Shown here piece by piece: positions 1 through 8,205 of a DNA stretch of 64,000 nt. The notes under the pieces are model-generated. The model ran no database searches, had not been told where the DNA came from, and saw only the letters and a program-made list of their open reading frames with translations. The stretch is from positions 1-64,000 of the forward strand of contig CAIUMM010000077.1 in the NCBI GenBank assembly GCA_903900265.1, read 5' to 3'. This stretch comes from an uncultured Pseudomonadota bacterium. Its GTDB lineage: Bacteria; Myxococcota_A; UBA796; SXON01. The first letter of the stretch is position 1. Every line of letters begins with the position of its first letter. Position numbers and translations under genes: made by a program.

Positions 1-9
1 CGGGCTATG

Positions 10-19
10 ATGACGTCAT
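10..19. promoter_or_regulatory. 10-bp perfect palindrome over the vapB-like start
   Basis: ATGACGTCAT is a perfect 10-bp palindrome that overlaps the start codon of the ribbon-helix-helix gene at 18. Antitoxins of this fold usually bind short palindromes in their own promoter, so this is a candidate autoregulatory operator. The upstream promoter lies outside the window, and a 10-bp palindrome can arise by chance. Confidence 0.35.
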
Positions 20-248
20 GCGAACCATCGTCGATCTCCCCGAAGACCAACTGGCGGCACTCGACGCCTGGCGGGAGGCGCGTGGCGTGAGCCGGGCTGA
101 GGCCGTGCGTCGGGCGGTCGCCAAGCTGCTGGACACGGATGGCGCCCGTGAAGAGGCCCTGGACGCCGCTTGGGGGTTGTGGAAGGCGCGCGCCGTCGAT
201 GGGCTCGCCGCGCAAGAGCGCCTCCGCGGCGAATGGGACGACCGATGA
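18..248 (+). CDS. Ribbon-helix-helix antitoxin (VapB-like)
   Basis: A 76-residue protein with an N-terminal beta strand (MRTIVDLPEDQLAAL) followed by two helices (around residues 13-40), the arrangement of a MetJ/Arc ribbon-helix-helix DNA-binding domain. Such antitoxins dimerise, bind operator DNA with the strand, and cap the partner toxin with the C-terminal segment. The C-terminal half (about residues 45-76) is Trp/Arg/Glu-rich and would be the toxin-binding tail. Its TGA overlaps the ATG of the PIN-domain gene (ATGA at 245-248), the usual antitoxin-toxin layout. The family call rests on the fold pattern and the neighbour. Confidence 0.8.
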   Translation: MRTIVDLPEDQLAALDAWREARGVSRAEAVRRAVAKLLDTDGAREEALDAAWGLWKARAVDGLAAQERLRGEWDDR

Positions 249-613
249 ACGTCGTGCTCGACTCCTGCATCCTCATCGACGCGCTGAACGGGTCGGAGCC
301 TGCCCGCACCTACCTTCGCGAAGCGCGGAATGCAGCCATCAGCCGCCTCACCTGGATGGAGGTGCTGGTCGGCGCGGCCGGCGTGGAGGAGGAGAGGACC
401 ATCCGAGGCTTTCTTTCGATCTTCGAGCTCCTTCCGATCGACGAGGCAGTGGCCGAAGAGGCGGTCAAGTTGCGGCGTTCACATAGGTTGAAGCTCCCCG
501 ATGCGATCATCTTCGCGACGGCGCGCGTACATCGTGCCGAACTCGCGACACGCAACACGAAGGACTTTCCGGCAGGAACGCCCGGTGTGGTCGTTCCCTA
601 CCTGCTCGCGTGA
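245..613 (+). CDS. vapC: PIN-domain toxin ribonuclease (VapC family)
   Basis: A 122-residue PIN-domain protein. The acidic metal-binding residues can be placed at Asp6 (VVLDSCILID), Glu39 (WMEV), Asp86 (LPDAIIFATA) and probably Asp107 (NTKDF), the full set expected of an active Mg-dependent endoribonuclease. VapC toxins cleave specific tRNAs or rRNA and are neutralised by the cognate antitoxin, here the gene overlapping at 245-248. The start at 245 was chosen because an upstream in-frame start at 170 would lie inside the antitoxin gene and add unrelated sequence. The target RNA cannot be told from sequence. Confidence 0.88.
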   Translation: MNVVLDSCILIDALNGSEPARTYLREARNAAISRLTWMEVLVGAAGVEEERTIRGFLSIFELLPIDEAVAEEAVKLRRSHRLKLPDAIIFATARVHRAELATRNTKDFPAGTPGVVVPYLLA

Positions 614-1137
614 GCACCGTCCGGTTCCCCTCGGCGCCGGAAGGTTGGCAGCGCCGCCTGGAACTGACGCGCTTCGGCGCGGTGGGGGCGACGGCGATCG
701 ACCGCGTCATCGTCCTGGTCGAGCAAGCCGCCTACGACGGTCAAGTGGAGGTGGAGGGCGAGTTCTGGGCCGTGGAGCTGCCCGATGGTGGTCGCGAGCT
801 GTTCCTCGGACTCCAAGCGGCGCTTGGACGCTTTGCCCCGGGGCTGCTGCGCGCCTGCCTTGTGTCCGACCCGTGCTCATTCGCTGAGATGATGGCGGTG
901 GAGCATGGGTTCGCGCGAACTGCGGTGGTCGCCCCCGGGCGGACCGCCGACATCGTGCTGCGGGAGCGAGGCCATGGTGAGCACGTGTCCCCTCCCCGGT
1001 ACGAAGATGACTCCCTCACGTTCCAATGCTACCGACCGCGCCGACCGCCGTCCCATCCGTCCGACCAGCTCACGACGCTACGATGTGCCAGCGATGGCAC
1101 GCTATTGTCGAGCGTCACGGTCCTGGAGTGGGGTTGA
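610..1137 (+). CDS. Hypothetical protein
   Basis: A 175-residue protein starting at GTG, which overlaps the toxin stop as GTGA (610-613), so it may be translationally coupled to the vapBC pair. No family was recognised. The N-terminal 120 residues look like a small alpha/beta globular domain rich in Glu and hydrophobic residues (QAAYDGQVEVEGEFWAVEL); no signal peptide or transmembrane segment is visible. The C-terminal part is Pro/Arg-rich and less convincing. It could be an accessory gene of the toxin-antitoxin module or unrelated. Confidence 0.55.
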   Translation: MSTVRFPSAPEGWQRRLELTRFGAVGATAIDRVIVLVEQAAYDGQVEVEGEFWAVELPDGGRELFLGLQAALGRFAPGLLRACLVSDPCSFAEMMAVEHGFARTAVVAPGRTADIVLRERGHGEHVSPPRYEDDSLTFQCYRPRRPPSHPSDQLTTLRCASDGTLLSSVTVLEWG

Positions 1138-1479
1138 GCGCCGGGTCCTCTCGTGGACCCGCCCGCCCACCCGCGCCCCGAGGCTCGAAGGCACGATCTC
1201 ACCGTTGAACCTGTCGAACTGGCCCCGTTCTTCGGCGTTCGGACCGAAGCAGAAAGTTCGAACCTGTTCGAATAACCCCCACCCTACCCATGAACGCCGG
1301 CTTTCGCGACGAGCGAGGGTCGGCGTTCTTGCATTTGTACCGCCGTGGCGGCCTTGAAGCCTTGAAGCCTTGAAGCCTTGAAGGCGGGTCGGGGTCGCGG
1401 CGCTGACGGGACCGGTCGTACGCGGCAGCGGTGCTCATCGACGCGCCCGCTCCGCGCGAGGCGGGATAGCCCGCGCTTT
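1138..1479. other. Intergenic region, 342 bp
   Basis: No convincing coding sequence was found. The stretch holds an 8-bp tandem repeat (separate entry). Short reading frames here have no protein-like composition. The promoter of the broken cyclase gene at 1480 would be expected here, but no clear -35/-10 pair stands out. Confidence 0.5.
1352..1383. repeat. Tandem repeat, 8 bp x 4
   Basis: Four perfect head-to-tail copies of CCTTGAAG in the intergenic region. The unit is not a multiple of three and the tract lies outside genes. It could vary in copy number by slippage; no function is evident. Confidence 0.9.
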
Positions 1480-2668
1480 ATGCAGGCGCCCGCCCAGCCC
1501 GATCCAGATGTCGCCATCGCCATGCTCGCCGTGGCGGCAACGCCTTGGGCCCACGGGGCCGACGCCACGTTCGCGACAGTCGGCATTCTCCACGCTCGCG
1601 ACGTCCCCGTGGCGGCCTTCGAGCATCGGGTGGGCATCGCACATCCGATGCTCTCCCAAGGCAGCGCGGTGTGGACGCGCGCACGCGGCGGCGTCTGGGT
1701 GATCAACGTCGGAGGGCAGCGCATCGTCGAGCAGCGCTCGCAGCGCGAAGCGGGCGGCAATCCGCTGTACAACGACGCGCGAGAGCTACGCGCCGACGCG
1801 GACCCGGTGGATGCCCTGCCCGCGGGCGTGGCAGAGCGCGTCCGCGACCTGACGCAGCCTCTCGACGCGCCGATTCGCGTTGCGCTGCCGGGTTGGAGCG
1901 ACGCGTGCGTCGCGGGGGCGGAGTACGGAGCCCCCACGCGCTCAGTGATCGTTCTCGCGACCGACGCTCCCGACGGGTTCACCCCCATCTGCGCGCCATC
2001 CACACGGCTGCGTGGGGCCTCGGCGCGGTGTCGCGCGCCATGCGTTGGCGTGCGCTCTGCCACGTTGTCGCGCGCGTGTACATCGGCCCTCAGACCGGTC
2101 AGCGCGTGCTGGATGGCCACCTGCAGCGGGGCGATCTAGAGCGCAGGCGCGCGGTGGTGTGGTTCAGCGACGTGCGCGGGTTCACCGCGCTCTCCGCAGC
2201 GCAGGCGCCCGAGGTCGTGGTGGCCCGTCTGAACGAGGTGTTTGAGCACGTGGGACGCGCGGTCTCCCGTGAAGGCGGCGAGATCCTGAAGTTCATCGGC
2301 GATGGCGTGCTCGCCATATTCCCGTACGGGTCGGACGACGGCGCCGCGGACGCCTGTCGCCGCGCGCTGCGCAGGAGGCGCTGCAGAACCTCCCCACTGA
2401 CCTGCAGGTCGGTATTGGCCTGCACCGCGGCGAAGTCTCCTATGGCAACATCGGCGCCTCAGACCGCCTCGATTTCACCGTTATCGGTGCCACGGTCAAC
2501 CTCGCGAGCCGAATCGAGGGGCTCACCGGTGGGCTCGGACAGGTGCTGCTGGCGTCTGAAGCGGTCGCGGCCTCCGATCCTGCAGCCTGGTTCGAGGTCG
2601 GCACGTTCACGCTGAAAGGGGTGCCGGACGCAACCCGCGTATACGCTCCACGACCGCTCGCCCCGTGA
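1480..2668 (+). pseudogene. Class III adenylate/guanylate cyclase, broken by two frameshifts
   Basis: Three consecutive reading frames together make one cyclase. From 1480 to about 1990 the frame encodes an N-terminal sensor-like region (MQAPAQPDPDVAIAML). It continues one frame over from about 1990 to 2370 with the first half of the cyclase domain, including the metal-binding segments FSDVRGFTALS and FIGDGVLAIF. It continues in the third frame to the TGA at 2666-2668 with the second half (GIGLHRGEV, TVIGATVNLASRIEG). Each junction needs a shift of the same sense (one base missing or two added). The metal Asp residues and the Asn/Arg of the VNLASR motif are present, so the protein would be active if the frames were joined. 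Either the gene is decaying or the assembly has two base errors. Confidence 0.8.
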
Positions 2669-2711
2669 ACCCCCCGCACGCCTCCCCTCCCCTCGCAGGA
2701 TAAGAACCGCC

Positions 2712-4661
2712 ATGCGCTCCCTCCTGCTCCTTGGCCTCCCCGCGTTGCTGTCCGCCTGCGCCCACGTCGAGGACACCGCCACCGCGGCTGACGTCCCCCG
2801 CGGCGACTGCAACCCCGTCGACGACAGCGCGTGTATGTTCCCCTTCCCGTCCTCGTTCTACCTGAAGGAGGACGCGGCTACCGGCAGTGGCTACCGCGTG
2901 GACTTCGGCCCTACGTCCCTCCCCGCAGACCGCTTCGGCTTGCAGATGCGGCCGGACGCCTGGAACCGGCGCGACGGCTTCTCGACGCTCGCACCGGTGT
3001 ACGCCCTGCTATCGGGCGCCGACGTACACAGCCCCGGCTCCGTGTCGTTCTCCAACCTCGCCGACTACGCCAACGCCGACGTCACCACGGTGCTCCTTGA
3101 CGCCGCGACCGGCGAGCGGGTGCCCCACTACATCGAGCGCGAGGCGTTCCCCGAGGATCCGTCGCGCGCCGCCTTGGTGATCCACCCGGCCGTTCCCCTA
3201 CACCACGCCACCCGCTACGTCGTCGGCATTCGCAATCTGCTCGGGGACGACGGCGCGCCGGTCAGCGCCCCCAAGGGCTTCGCGACGCTGCGGGATGAAG
3301 CCGCCACCGACGATCCCGATCTGGAGCGCCAGCGGGCCGGCTACGAAGACGTGATCTTCCCCGCGTTAGACGCCGCGGGTTTTGACCGGGGCGAGCTGCA
3401 GCTCGCGTGGGACTTTGTGACCGTGTCCGCCGAGAGCTCGCGGGCGACGGTGCTGGGCGTCCGCGACGCCGGACTCGCTGCGGTCCCCGAAGATGGGCCG
3501 CCGTACACGATCACCGAGACCGTCGAAAACACCTGTGGAGGCGGTGAAAAGGTCGGGCGGCACATCACCGGCGAGATGACCGTGCCGCTGTACCTGACCG
3601 ACGCCGCGCCGTCTTCGATGCTCAACCGCGACGACCCCGCCGATCCCGACAGCGCGGTGTCCCAGAACGGCACGGCGCAGGTCCCCTTCACGATCATCGT
3701 GCCGTGCTCGGTGCTCGCCGCCGGGGTGCCGGCACCGCTGCTGCAGGTCGGGCACGGCCTGTTCGGGTCGCACACCGACATCCGCTGGGATCCGTACACC
3801 CCGGTCGCGGAGGCGGCCGGCATGGTCATGTTCGCGACCAGCTGGCGCGGCATGAGCAGCGACGACTACAACGCCGTCACGTTGATGATGGCGCAGGATC
3901 CCTCGGACTTCGACATCATCCCGGACGGCCTGACCCAAGGACACCTCGAGGCGCAGCTGATGGCGCGCCTGATGCAAGGAGCGATGGTCGGCGACCCCGC
4001 GTTGTCGCTAAACGACCAATCGCTGATCGACCCCACCCAGCTGCACTACTACGGGGTCTCGCTCGGCAGCGTGCTCGGCGGCGCGCAGGTCGCGATGTCG
4101 CCCGACATCGATCGCGCGGTGATGCAGATCTCCGGCATGTCGTTCTCGACGATCCTGACGCGCTCCTCGGCGTTCAGCGCCTTCCTGCTGCTGCTCGGCG
4201 CCAAGTACGACGACCCCGCGGACATCTCGCTGATCGTGCCGCTGGCGCAGATGCTCTGGGACCCCGTGGAGAGCGCCGGCTGGGCCGATCAGCTCGTGGA
4301 CGGCGCCTCGGTAGGCGGTCGCGACGATCGCCGCTTCCTTTTTCAGGTCGGAATCGGCGACGACACCGTGTCTTCGATCGGCGGCGCGGTCTACGCGCGC
4401 ACCGCGGGCGCCAGCCTGATCGGCCCCGCACCCCGGGATATTTTCGGCGTCCCGGCGCTCACCGATCCGAGCTCCGGGTCGGGCATCCTCGAGTGGGACT
4501 ACGGCTTCGCCGAGACCGACGGGCCGCTCCCCGCCGGCTTGGGGGACGCAAACCCCCACAACCGTCTGCCGGGAGAAGCCTCCGCGCAGGCTCAAGCGGC
4601 GTCCTTTCTGAGCGATGGCGACCTCAGCAGCCCCTGCGACGGCGTCTGCGACCCCGACTGA
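2712..4661 (+). CDS. Alpha/beta-hydrolase-fold lipoprotein (bacterial lipase-like)
   Basis: A 649-residue exported lipoprotein. The signal peptide ends in the lipobox LLSAC with Cys16 as the lipidated residue. The region to about residue 230 resembles the N-terminal domain of large bacterial extracellular lipase-like proteins (CMFPFPSSFY near residues 41-50). A hydrolase core follows: GHGLFGS near residue 347 is a typical oxyanion-hole strand, and GVSLGSVLGG near residue 450 is the G-x-S-x-G nucleophile elbow with the catalytic Ser. The protein ends Asp/Cys-rich (CDGVCDPD). The substrate is unknown; an ester or lipid substrate at the outer membrane is the likely guess. AGGA at 2697-2700 supports the ATG. 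Confidence 0.75.
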   Translation: MRSLLLLGLPALLSACAHVEDTATAADVPRGDCNPVDDSACMFPFPSSFYLKEDAATGSGYRVDFGPTSLPADRFGLQMRPDAWNRRDGFSTLAPVYALLSGADVHSPGSVSFSNLADYANADVTTVLLDAATGERVPHYIEREAFPEDPSRAALVIHPAVPLHHATRYVVGIRNLLGDDGAPVSAPKGFATLRDEAATDDPDLERQRAGYEDVIFPALDAAGFDRGELQLAWDFVTVSAESSRATVLGVRDAGLAAVPEDGPPYTITETVENTCGGGEKVGRHITGEMTVPLYLTDAAPSSMLNRDDPADPDSAVSQNGTAQVPFTIIVPCSVLAAGVPAPLLQVGHGLFGSHTDIRWDPYTPVAEAAGMVMFATSWRGMSSDDYNAVTLMMAQDPSDFDIIPDGLTQGHLEAQLMARLMQGAMVGDPALSLNDQSLIDPTQLHYYGVSLGSVLGGAQVAMSPDIDRAVMQISGMSFSTILTRSSAFSAFLLLLGAKYDDPADISLIVPLAQMLWDPVESAGWADQLVDGASVGGRDDRRFLFQVGIGDDTVSSIGGAVYARTAGASLIGPAPRDIFGVPALTDPSSGSGILEWDYGFAETDGPLPAGLGDANPHNRLPGEASAQAQAASFLSDGDLSSPCDGVCDPD

Positions 4662-4695
4662 TCGAGCCGATCGTGCGTGAACCTTCGCCGCACGG

Positions 4696-4725
4696 TTGAC
4701 ACAAGGGGCCTTCCGGTGGTTCACT
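4696..4725 (+). promoter_or_regulatory. Possible sigma-70-like promoter of the receiver-like gene
   Basis: A consensus TTGACA (4696-4701) is followed after 18 bp by TTCACT (4720-4725), a weak -10 match. The start codon at 4734 lies just downstream, so the leader would be very short. The -35 match is exact; the -10 is doubtful. Confidence 0.35.
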
Positions 4726-4733
4726 GAAGCGAC

Positions 4734-5519
4734 ATGGCCACCCGCATCGTCCTCGTCGTCGACAGCAACACCTCCACCGCGCAGCGTGTGGCCGAGGCGC
4801 TCGAGCACACCCCGTTCGCGGTCTCCACGGCCGCGACGATCGCACAGGCCGACGCGATCATCGACAGCACCGAGATCACAGTCGTGATCGCCGCGTTGAC
4901 CTTCGCCAAAGGCAACGGCTACGACTTTGCCCGCTCGGTGAAGGCGCGTCAGCCGGCCGCCGCGATCTTCCTGGTCACCGGAGGCTTCGAGGTCTACCAA
5001 GCGCCACGCGCGACCGCCGCAGGGGTGGACGGCCGCATGTCCCGCCCGTTGCAGCCTGAGGCCGTGCGCAAGCACCTCGAGAGCGTGCTGGGACCGATCT
5101 CGAATGACGCCTCCGAGGTCGCGTCAGTGCCCACCGCGGACGAGCAAGAGCCGATGTCGATGCCGTTGGACGCCGTGGAGGAGGTCGAGGCTTCCGAGCC
5201 GCGCAGCGTGCCCCGCAGCGCCTACGCGGTGGCGGACGAGCGCGTGGGCAGCTTCATCCCCCGCGACTGGAACGAGCTGCCCTTAGTGCGGGTCGATCCG
5301 AACCTCGTCGGACCCGCGGTCGAGCGCGCCATCGTCGAGCTGCTCCCCGAGGTGGTCGAGACCGTGCTGCGCAAGGCGCTGACCAGCTCCCGAAGCTTCC
5401 GCGACCTGATCGAGATGGCCGTCGACGATGCCGTGCGCGATCAAGTCCCCGACATCGCCCGCCGCGTCATCCGCGAGCGGCTCGCCGAGCTCGAAGCGAG
5501 CCGCGCCGACGAGCGCTGA
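4734..5519 (+). CDS. Receiver-like domain protein without phospho-acceptor Asp
   Basis: A 261-residue protein. Residues 4-120 fit the response-regulator receiver fold (RIVLVVDSNTSTAQRVAEAL through MSRPLQPEAVRKHLESVL), but the phospho-acceptor position falls on Ala (VVIAALTF, where DL is expected) and the conserved Lys is Arg (SRP for KP). One acidic-pocket Asp (VVDSN) and the Thr of LVTG remain. It is therefore probably not phosphorylated in the usual way. An acidic linker (about 125-160) leads to a C-terminal helical region (PAVERAIVELLPEVVETVLR) like the tail segments of myxobacterial response regulators. A partner-binding or scaffold role is likely; the partner is unknown. Confidence 0.7.
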   Translation: MATRIVLVVDSNTSTAQRVAEALEHTPFAVSTAATIAQADAIIDSTEITVVIAALTFAKGNGYDFARSVKARQPAAAIFLVTGGFEVYQAPRATAAGVDGRMSRPLQPEAVRKHLESVLGPISNDASEVASVPTADEQEPMSMPLDAVEEVEASEPRSVPRSAYAVADERVGSFIPRDWNELPLVRVDPNLVGPAVERAIVELLPEVVETVLRKALTSSRSFRDLIEMAVDDAVRDQVPDIARRVIRERLAELEASRADER

Positions 5520-5542
5520 AACCCGCGCGCTGAAACCCGCGC
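5515..5542. repeat. Tandem duplication, 14 bp x 2
   Basis: Two perfect copies of GCTGAAACCCGCGC, the first spanning the stop codon of the receiver-like gene and both lying just beyond the valS stop on the other strand. The duplication falls between convergent genes, where a 14-bp insertion does no coding damage. Confidence 0.9.
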
Positions 5543-5546
5543 GCTG

Positions 5547-8195
5547 CTACGCGAGCGCCTTGAGCGCGGCTTCGAGGCTGAGGCGCTTGTCCTTCTCGCC
5601 CTGCAGCTCGCCTCGCGACTTCTCCAGCAAGTGCGGAGGCGCCTTGCTGACGAACGCCTCGTTGCTGAGCCTACCTTCCAGAAAACTGATCGACTTGTTG
5701 AGCTTCTCGATCTCCTTGGTCAGCCGCTCGCGCTCTTTGCCCGTGTCCAGCACGCCATCGAGGTTGATCCACAGCTCGTGACCGGCGACGACGACCACCG
5801 CCGCCTGCTCGGGGCGAGGCCCGGTCACGACGGTCACGTTCGCGAGATCGCGCAGCGCGGACGCCTGACCGGCGAACAAGCCCGTCAACGTTCCGGCGTT
5901 GGCCGCGACGAGCCCAACCTTGGGAGACAGGTTCTTCTCGGAGCGGATGCGCCGCACCGCGACGATCGCCTCTTGCAAGGTCGCGATCGCGGTGAGCACT
6001 TCGGGCTCCTCAGCAAAATCGCCATCCTTCGGGTACGCCGCGGTCATGACCGTCCCCGAGGTGCTGCCGGGCTGGTCATGCCCCGGCAGGTTGCGCCACA
6101 GCTCTTCGCTGAAGAACGGCATGATCGGGTGGATGAGACGGCTCAACGCGTGGAACACCGTCCAGAGCGTGTGCTTCGCGGCGTCCTTCACCGGGCCGTC
6201 CTCTCCGTACAGCGCGGGCTTGGAAAACTCCAGGTACCAATCGCACAGTTCGTACCACGTAAACGCGTAGATCTCGCTGGCGACCATGTCAAAGCGGTAG
6301 CCGTCGAGCGCCGCGCGCACGTTGCGCACGCAGCTCCCCAGCCGCGCGAGGATCCAGCGGTCATACGGGCCCAACGCGGCCGGGACGGCCGGCTGCTCGC
6401 TGACGTGCATGTGCAGGAACTTGTAGGCGTTCCAGATCTTGTTCTGGAAGCGGGACCACGAGTCCACCTGCTTCTCGCTCCACAACAGGTCGCGGCCGAG
6501 GCCTGCGAGCGCGGTCAGCGTCATCCGGAACGCGTCTACACCCACGCGGTCGATGGTCTCGACCGGATCGACCACGTTGCCCTTGGTCTTGGACATCTTG
6601 TCGCCGTTTTCATCGCGAACGAGGCCGTGAATGTACACGTCCTTGAACGGAACCTGCCCCATGTGGTGCAGGCCCATGAACATCATGCGGGCGACCCAGA
6701 AGAAGATGATGTCGAAGCCGGTGAGCAGCACCGCGGTCGGGTAGTACCGCGCGAGGTCCGGGGTGCGCTCCGGCCAGCCCAGCGTCGAAAAGGGCCACAG
6801 CGCCGAGCTGAACCACGTGTCGAGCACGTCGTCGTCCTGATTCAAGCGGGTGCCGCCACAGGCGCTGCACTCGGTCGGATCGGTGCGGCCGACGTTCACG
6901 TGCCCACAGTCCGCACAGTGCCAGGCGGGGATGCGATGTCCCCACCACAATTGCCGGGAGATGCACCAGTCTTTGACGTCTCGCAGCCACGAGAAGTACG
7001 TGTTCTTCCACGCGTCCGGCCAGAAGGTGGTGAAGCCGTGCTCGACCGCGCCGACCGCGGGGGTAGCGAGCGGCTTCATCTTCATGAACCACTGCGTCGA
7101 GATCATCGGCTCGACCACCGCCCCCGAGCGCTGGCTCTTCGGCAGCGTCATCGTGTGGTCCTGACGCCCGCGGAACAAGCCCAGATCGGTGAGATCCTGC
7201 TTGATCTTCTTGCGCGCGGCAAAGCGATCGAGGCCGACGTAGGCGCCGCCCTCGCCGTTCACCTTTGCGTCGGGGGTGAAGATCGAGATCATCGGCAGGT
7301 TGTGGCGAACGCCGACCTCGTGGTCGTTGAAGTCGTGGGCCGGCGTGACCTTCACCGCGCCGGAGCCGAACGCGGGGTCGACGAGGATCGCATCGCCGAT
7401 GATCGGGATCAAGCGATCCACAAAAGGATGCTTGACGGTCTTGCCGATGAGGTGCTTGTAGCGCGGATCATCGGGGTGTACGGCGATGGCGGTGTCGCCC
7501 AACATCGTCTCGGGCCGCGTGGTAGCGACGACGATCTCGGTGGTGTCGCCGTGAGGCTCGGACAACACGTACGCGAAGCTCCAGATCTCGCCCTGGACGT
7601 TCTCTTCGGTCTCGACCTCGAGGTCGGAGATCGCCGTCAAGCCGATGGGGTCCCAATTGATCAGCCGCGTAGCCCGGTAGATCAAGCCTTCTTCGTACAG
7701 GCGCACGAAGTTTTCGCGCACCGCCTTCGACAAGCCTTCGTCCATCGTGAAGCGCTCGCGCGACCAATCGCAGCTCACCCCGAGTCGACGCAGCTGACGC
7801 ACGATGTTGCCGCCCGACTGCTCCTTCCACTCCCAGACGCACTCGAGGAACTTCTCCCGGCCCATGTCGCGGCGTTCGATGCCCTTCGCGCGCAGCTGGC
7901 GCTCCACCACCCACTGGGTAGCGATGCCGGCGTGGTCGGTGCCGGGCAGCCACAGCACGTTGTATCCGTCCATCCGCTTGTAGCGGATCAACACGTCCTG
8001 GAGCGTGTTGTTGAGGGCATGCCCCATGTGCAGGTTGCCGGTGACGTTCGGCGGCGGGATCACGATGCAGTAGGGCTCGCCCTTGGCGTTCGGATCGGCC
8101 TTGAACGCGCCGCTGGACTCCCACTGGGGGTAGTACAAGGCTGCGGCGGCGTGGGCATCGTAGAACGCGGGGAGCTCTTTACGGGGCGTAGACAT
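5547..8195 (-). CDS. valS: Valine--tRNA ligase
   Basis: An 882-residue class Ia aminoacyl-tRNA synthetase that charges tRNA-Val in the cytoplasm. The HIGH-type motif is HMGH (NLHMGHALNN, about residue 57) and the KMSKS-type motif is KMSKTKGN (about residue 531). The editing domain (VATTRPETMLGDTA) lies between them, as does a pair of CxxC motifs (about residues 427-448) that may bind zinc. The C-terminus ends in the Val-specific coiled coil (EKLNKSISFLEGRLSNEAF). Length is normal for bacterial ValRS. It is convergent with the receiver-like gene. The start ATG at 8195 gives the expected N-terminus ahead of the catalytic core. Confidence 0.98.
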   Translation of the reverse strand: MSTPRKELPAFYDAHAAAALYYPQWESSGAFKADPNAKGEPYCIVIPPPNVTGNLHMGHALNNTLQDVLIRYKRMDGYNVLWLPGTDHAGIATQWVVERQLRAKGIERRDMGREKFLECVWEWKEQSGGNIVRQLRRLGVSCDWSRERFTMDEGLSKAVRENFVRLYEEGLIYRATRLINWDPIGLTAISDLEVETEENVQGEIWSFAYVLSEPHGDTTEIVVATTRPETMLGDTAIAVHPDDPRYKHLIGKTVKHPFVDRLIPIIGDAILVDPAFGSGAVKVTPAHDFNDHEVGVRHNLPMISIFTPDAKVNGEGGAYVGLDRFAARKKIKQDLTDLGLFRGRQDHTMTLPKSQRSGAVVEPMISTQWFMKMKPLATPAVGAVEHGFTTFWPDAWKNTYFSWLRDVKDWCISRQLWWGHRIPAWHCADCGHVNVGRTDPTECSACGGTRLNQDDDVLDTWFSSALWPFSTLGWPERTPDLARYYPTAVLLTGFDIIFFWVARMMFMGLHHMGQVPFKDVYIHGLVRDENGDKMSKTKGNVVDPVETIDRVGVDAFRMTLTALAGLGRDLLWSEKQVDSWSRFQNKIWNAYKFLHMHVSEQPAVPAALGPYDRWILARLGSCVRNVRAALDGYRFDMVASEIYAFTWYELCDWYLEFSKPALYGEDGPVKDAAKHTLWTVFHALSRLIHPIMPFFSEELWRNLPGHDQPGSTSGTVMTAAYPKDGDFAEEPEVLTAIATLQEAIVAVRRIRSEKNLSPKVGLVAANAGTLTGLFAGQASALRDLANVTVVTGPRPEQAAVVVVAGHELWINLDGVLDTGKERERLTKEIEKLNKSISFLEGRLSNEAFVSKAPPHLLEKSRGELQGEKDKRLSLEAALKALA

Positions 8196-8205
8196 GGCCG
8201 CGCGA

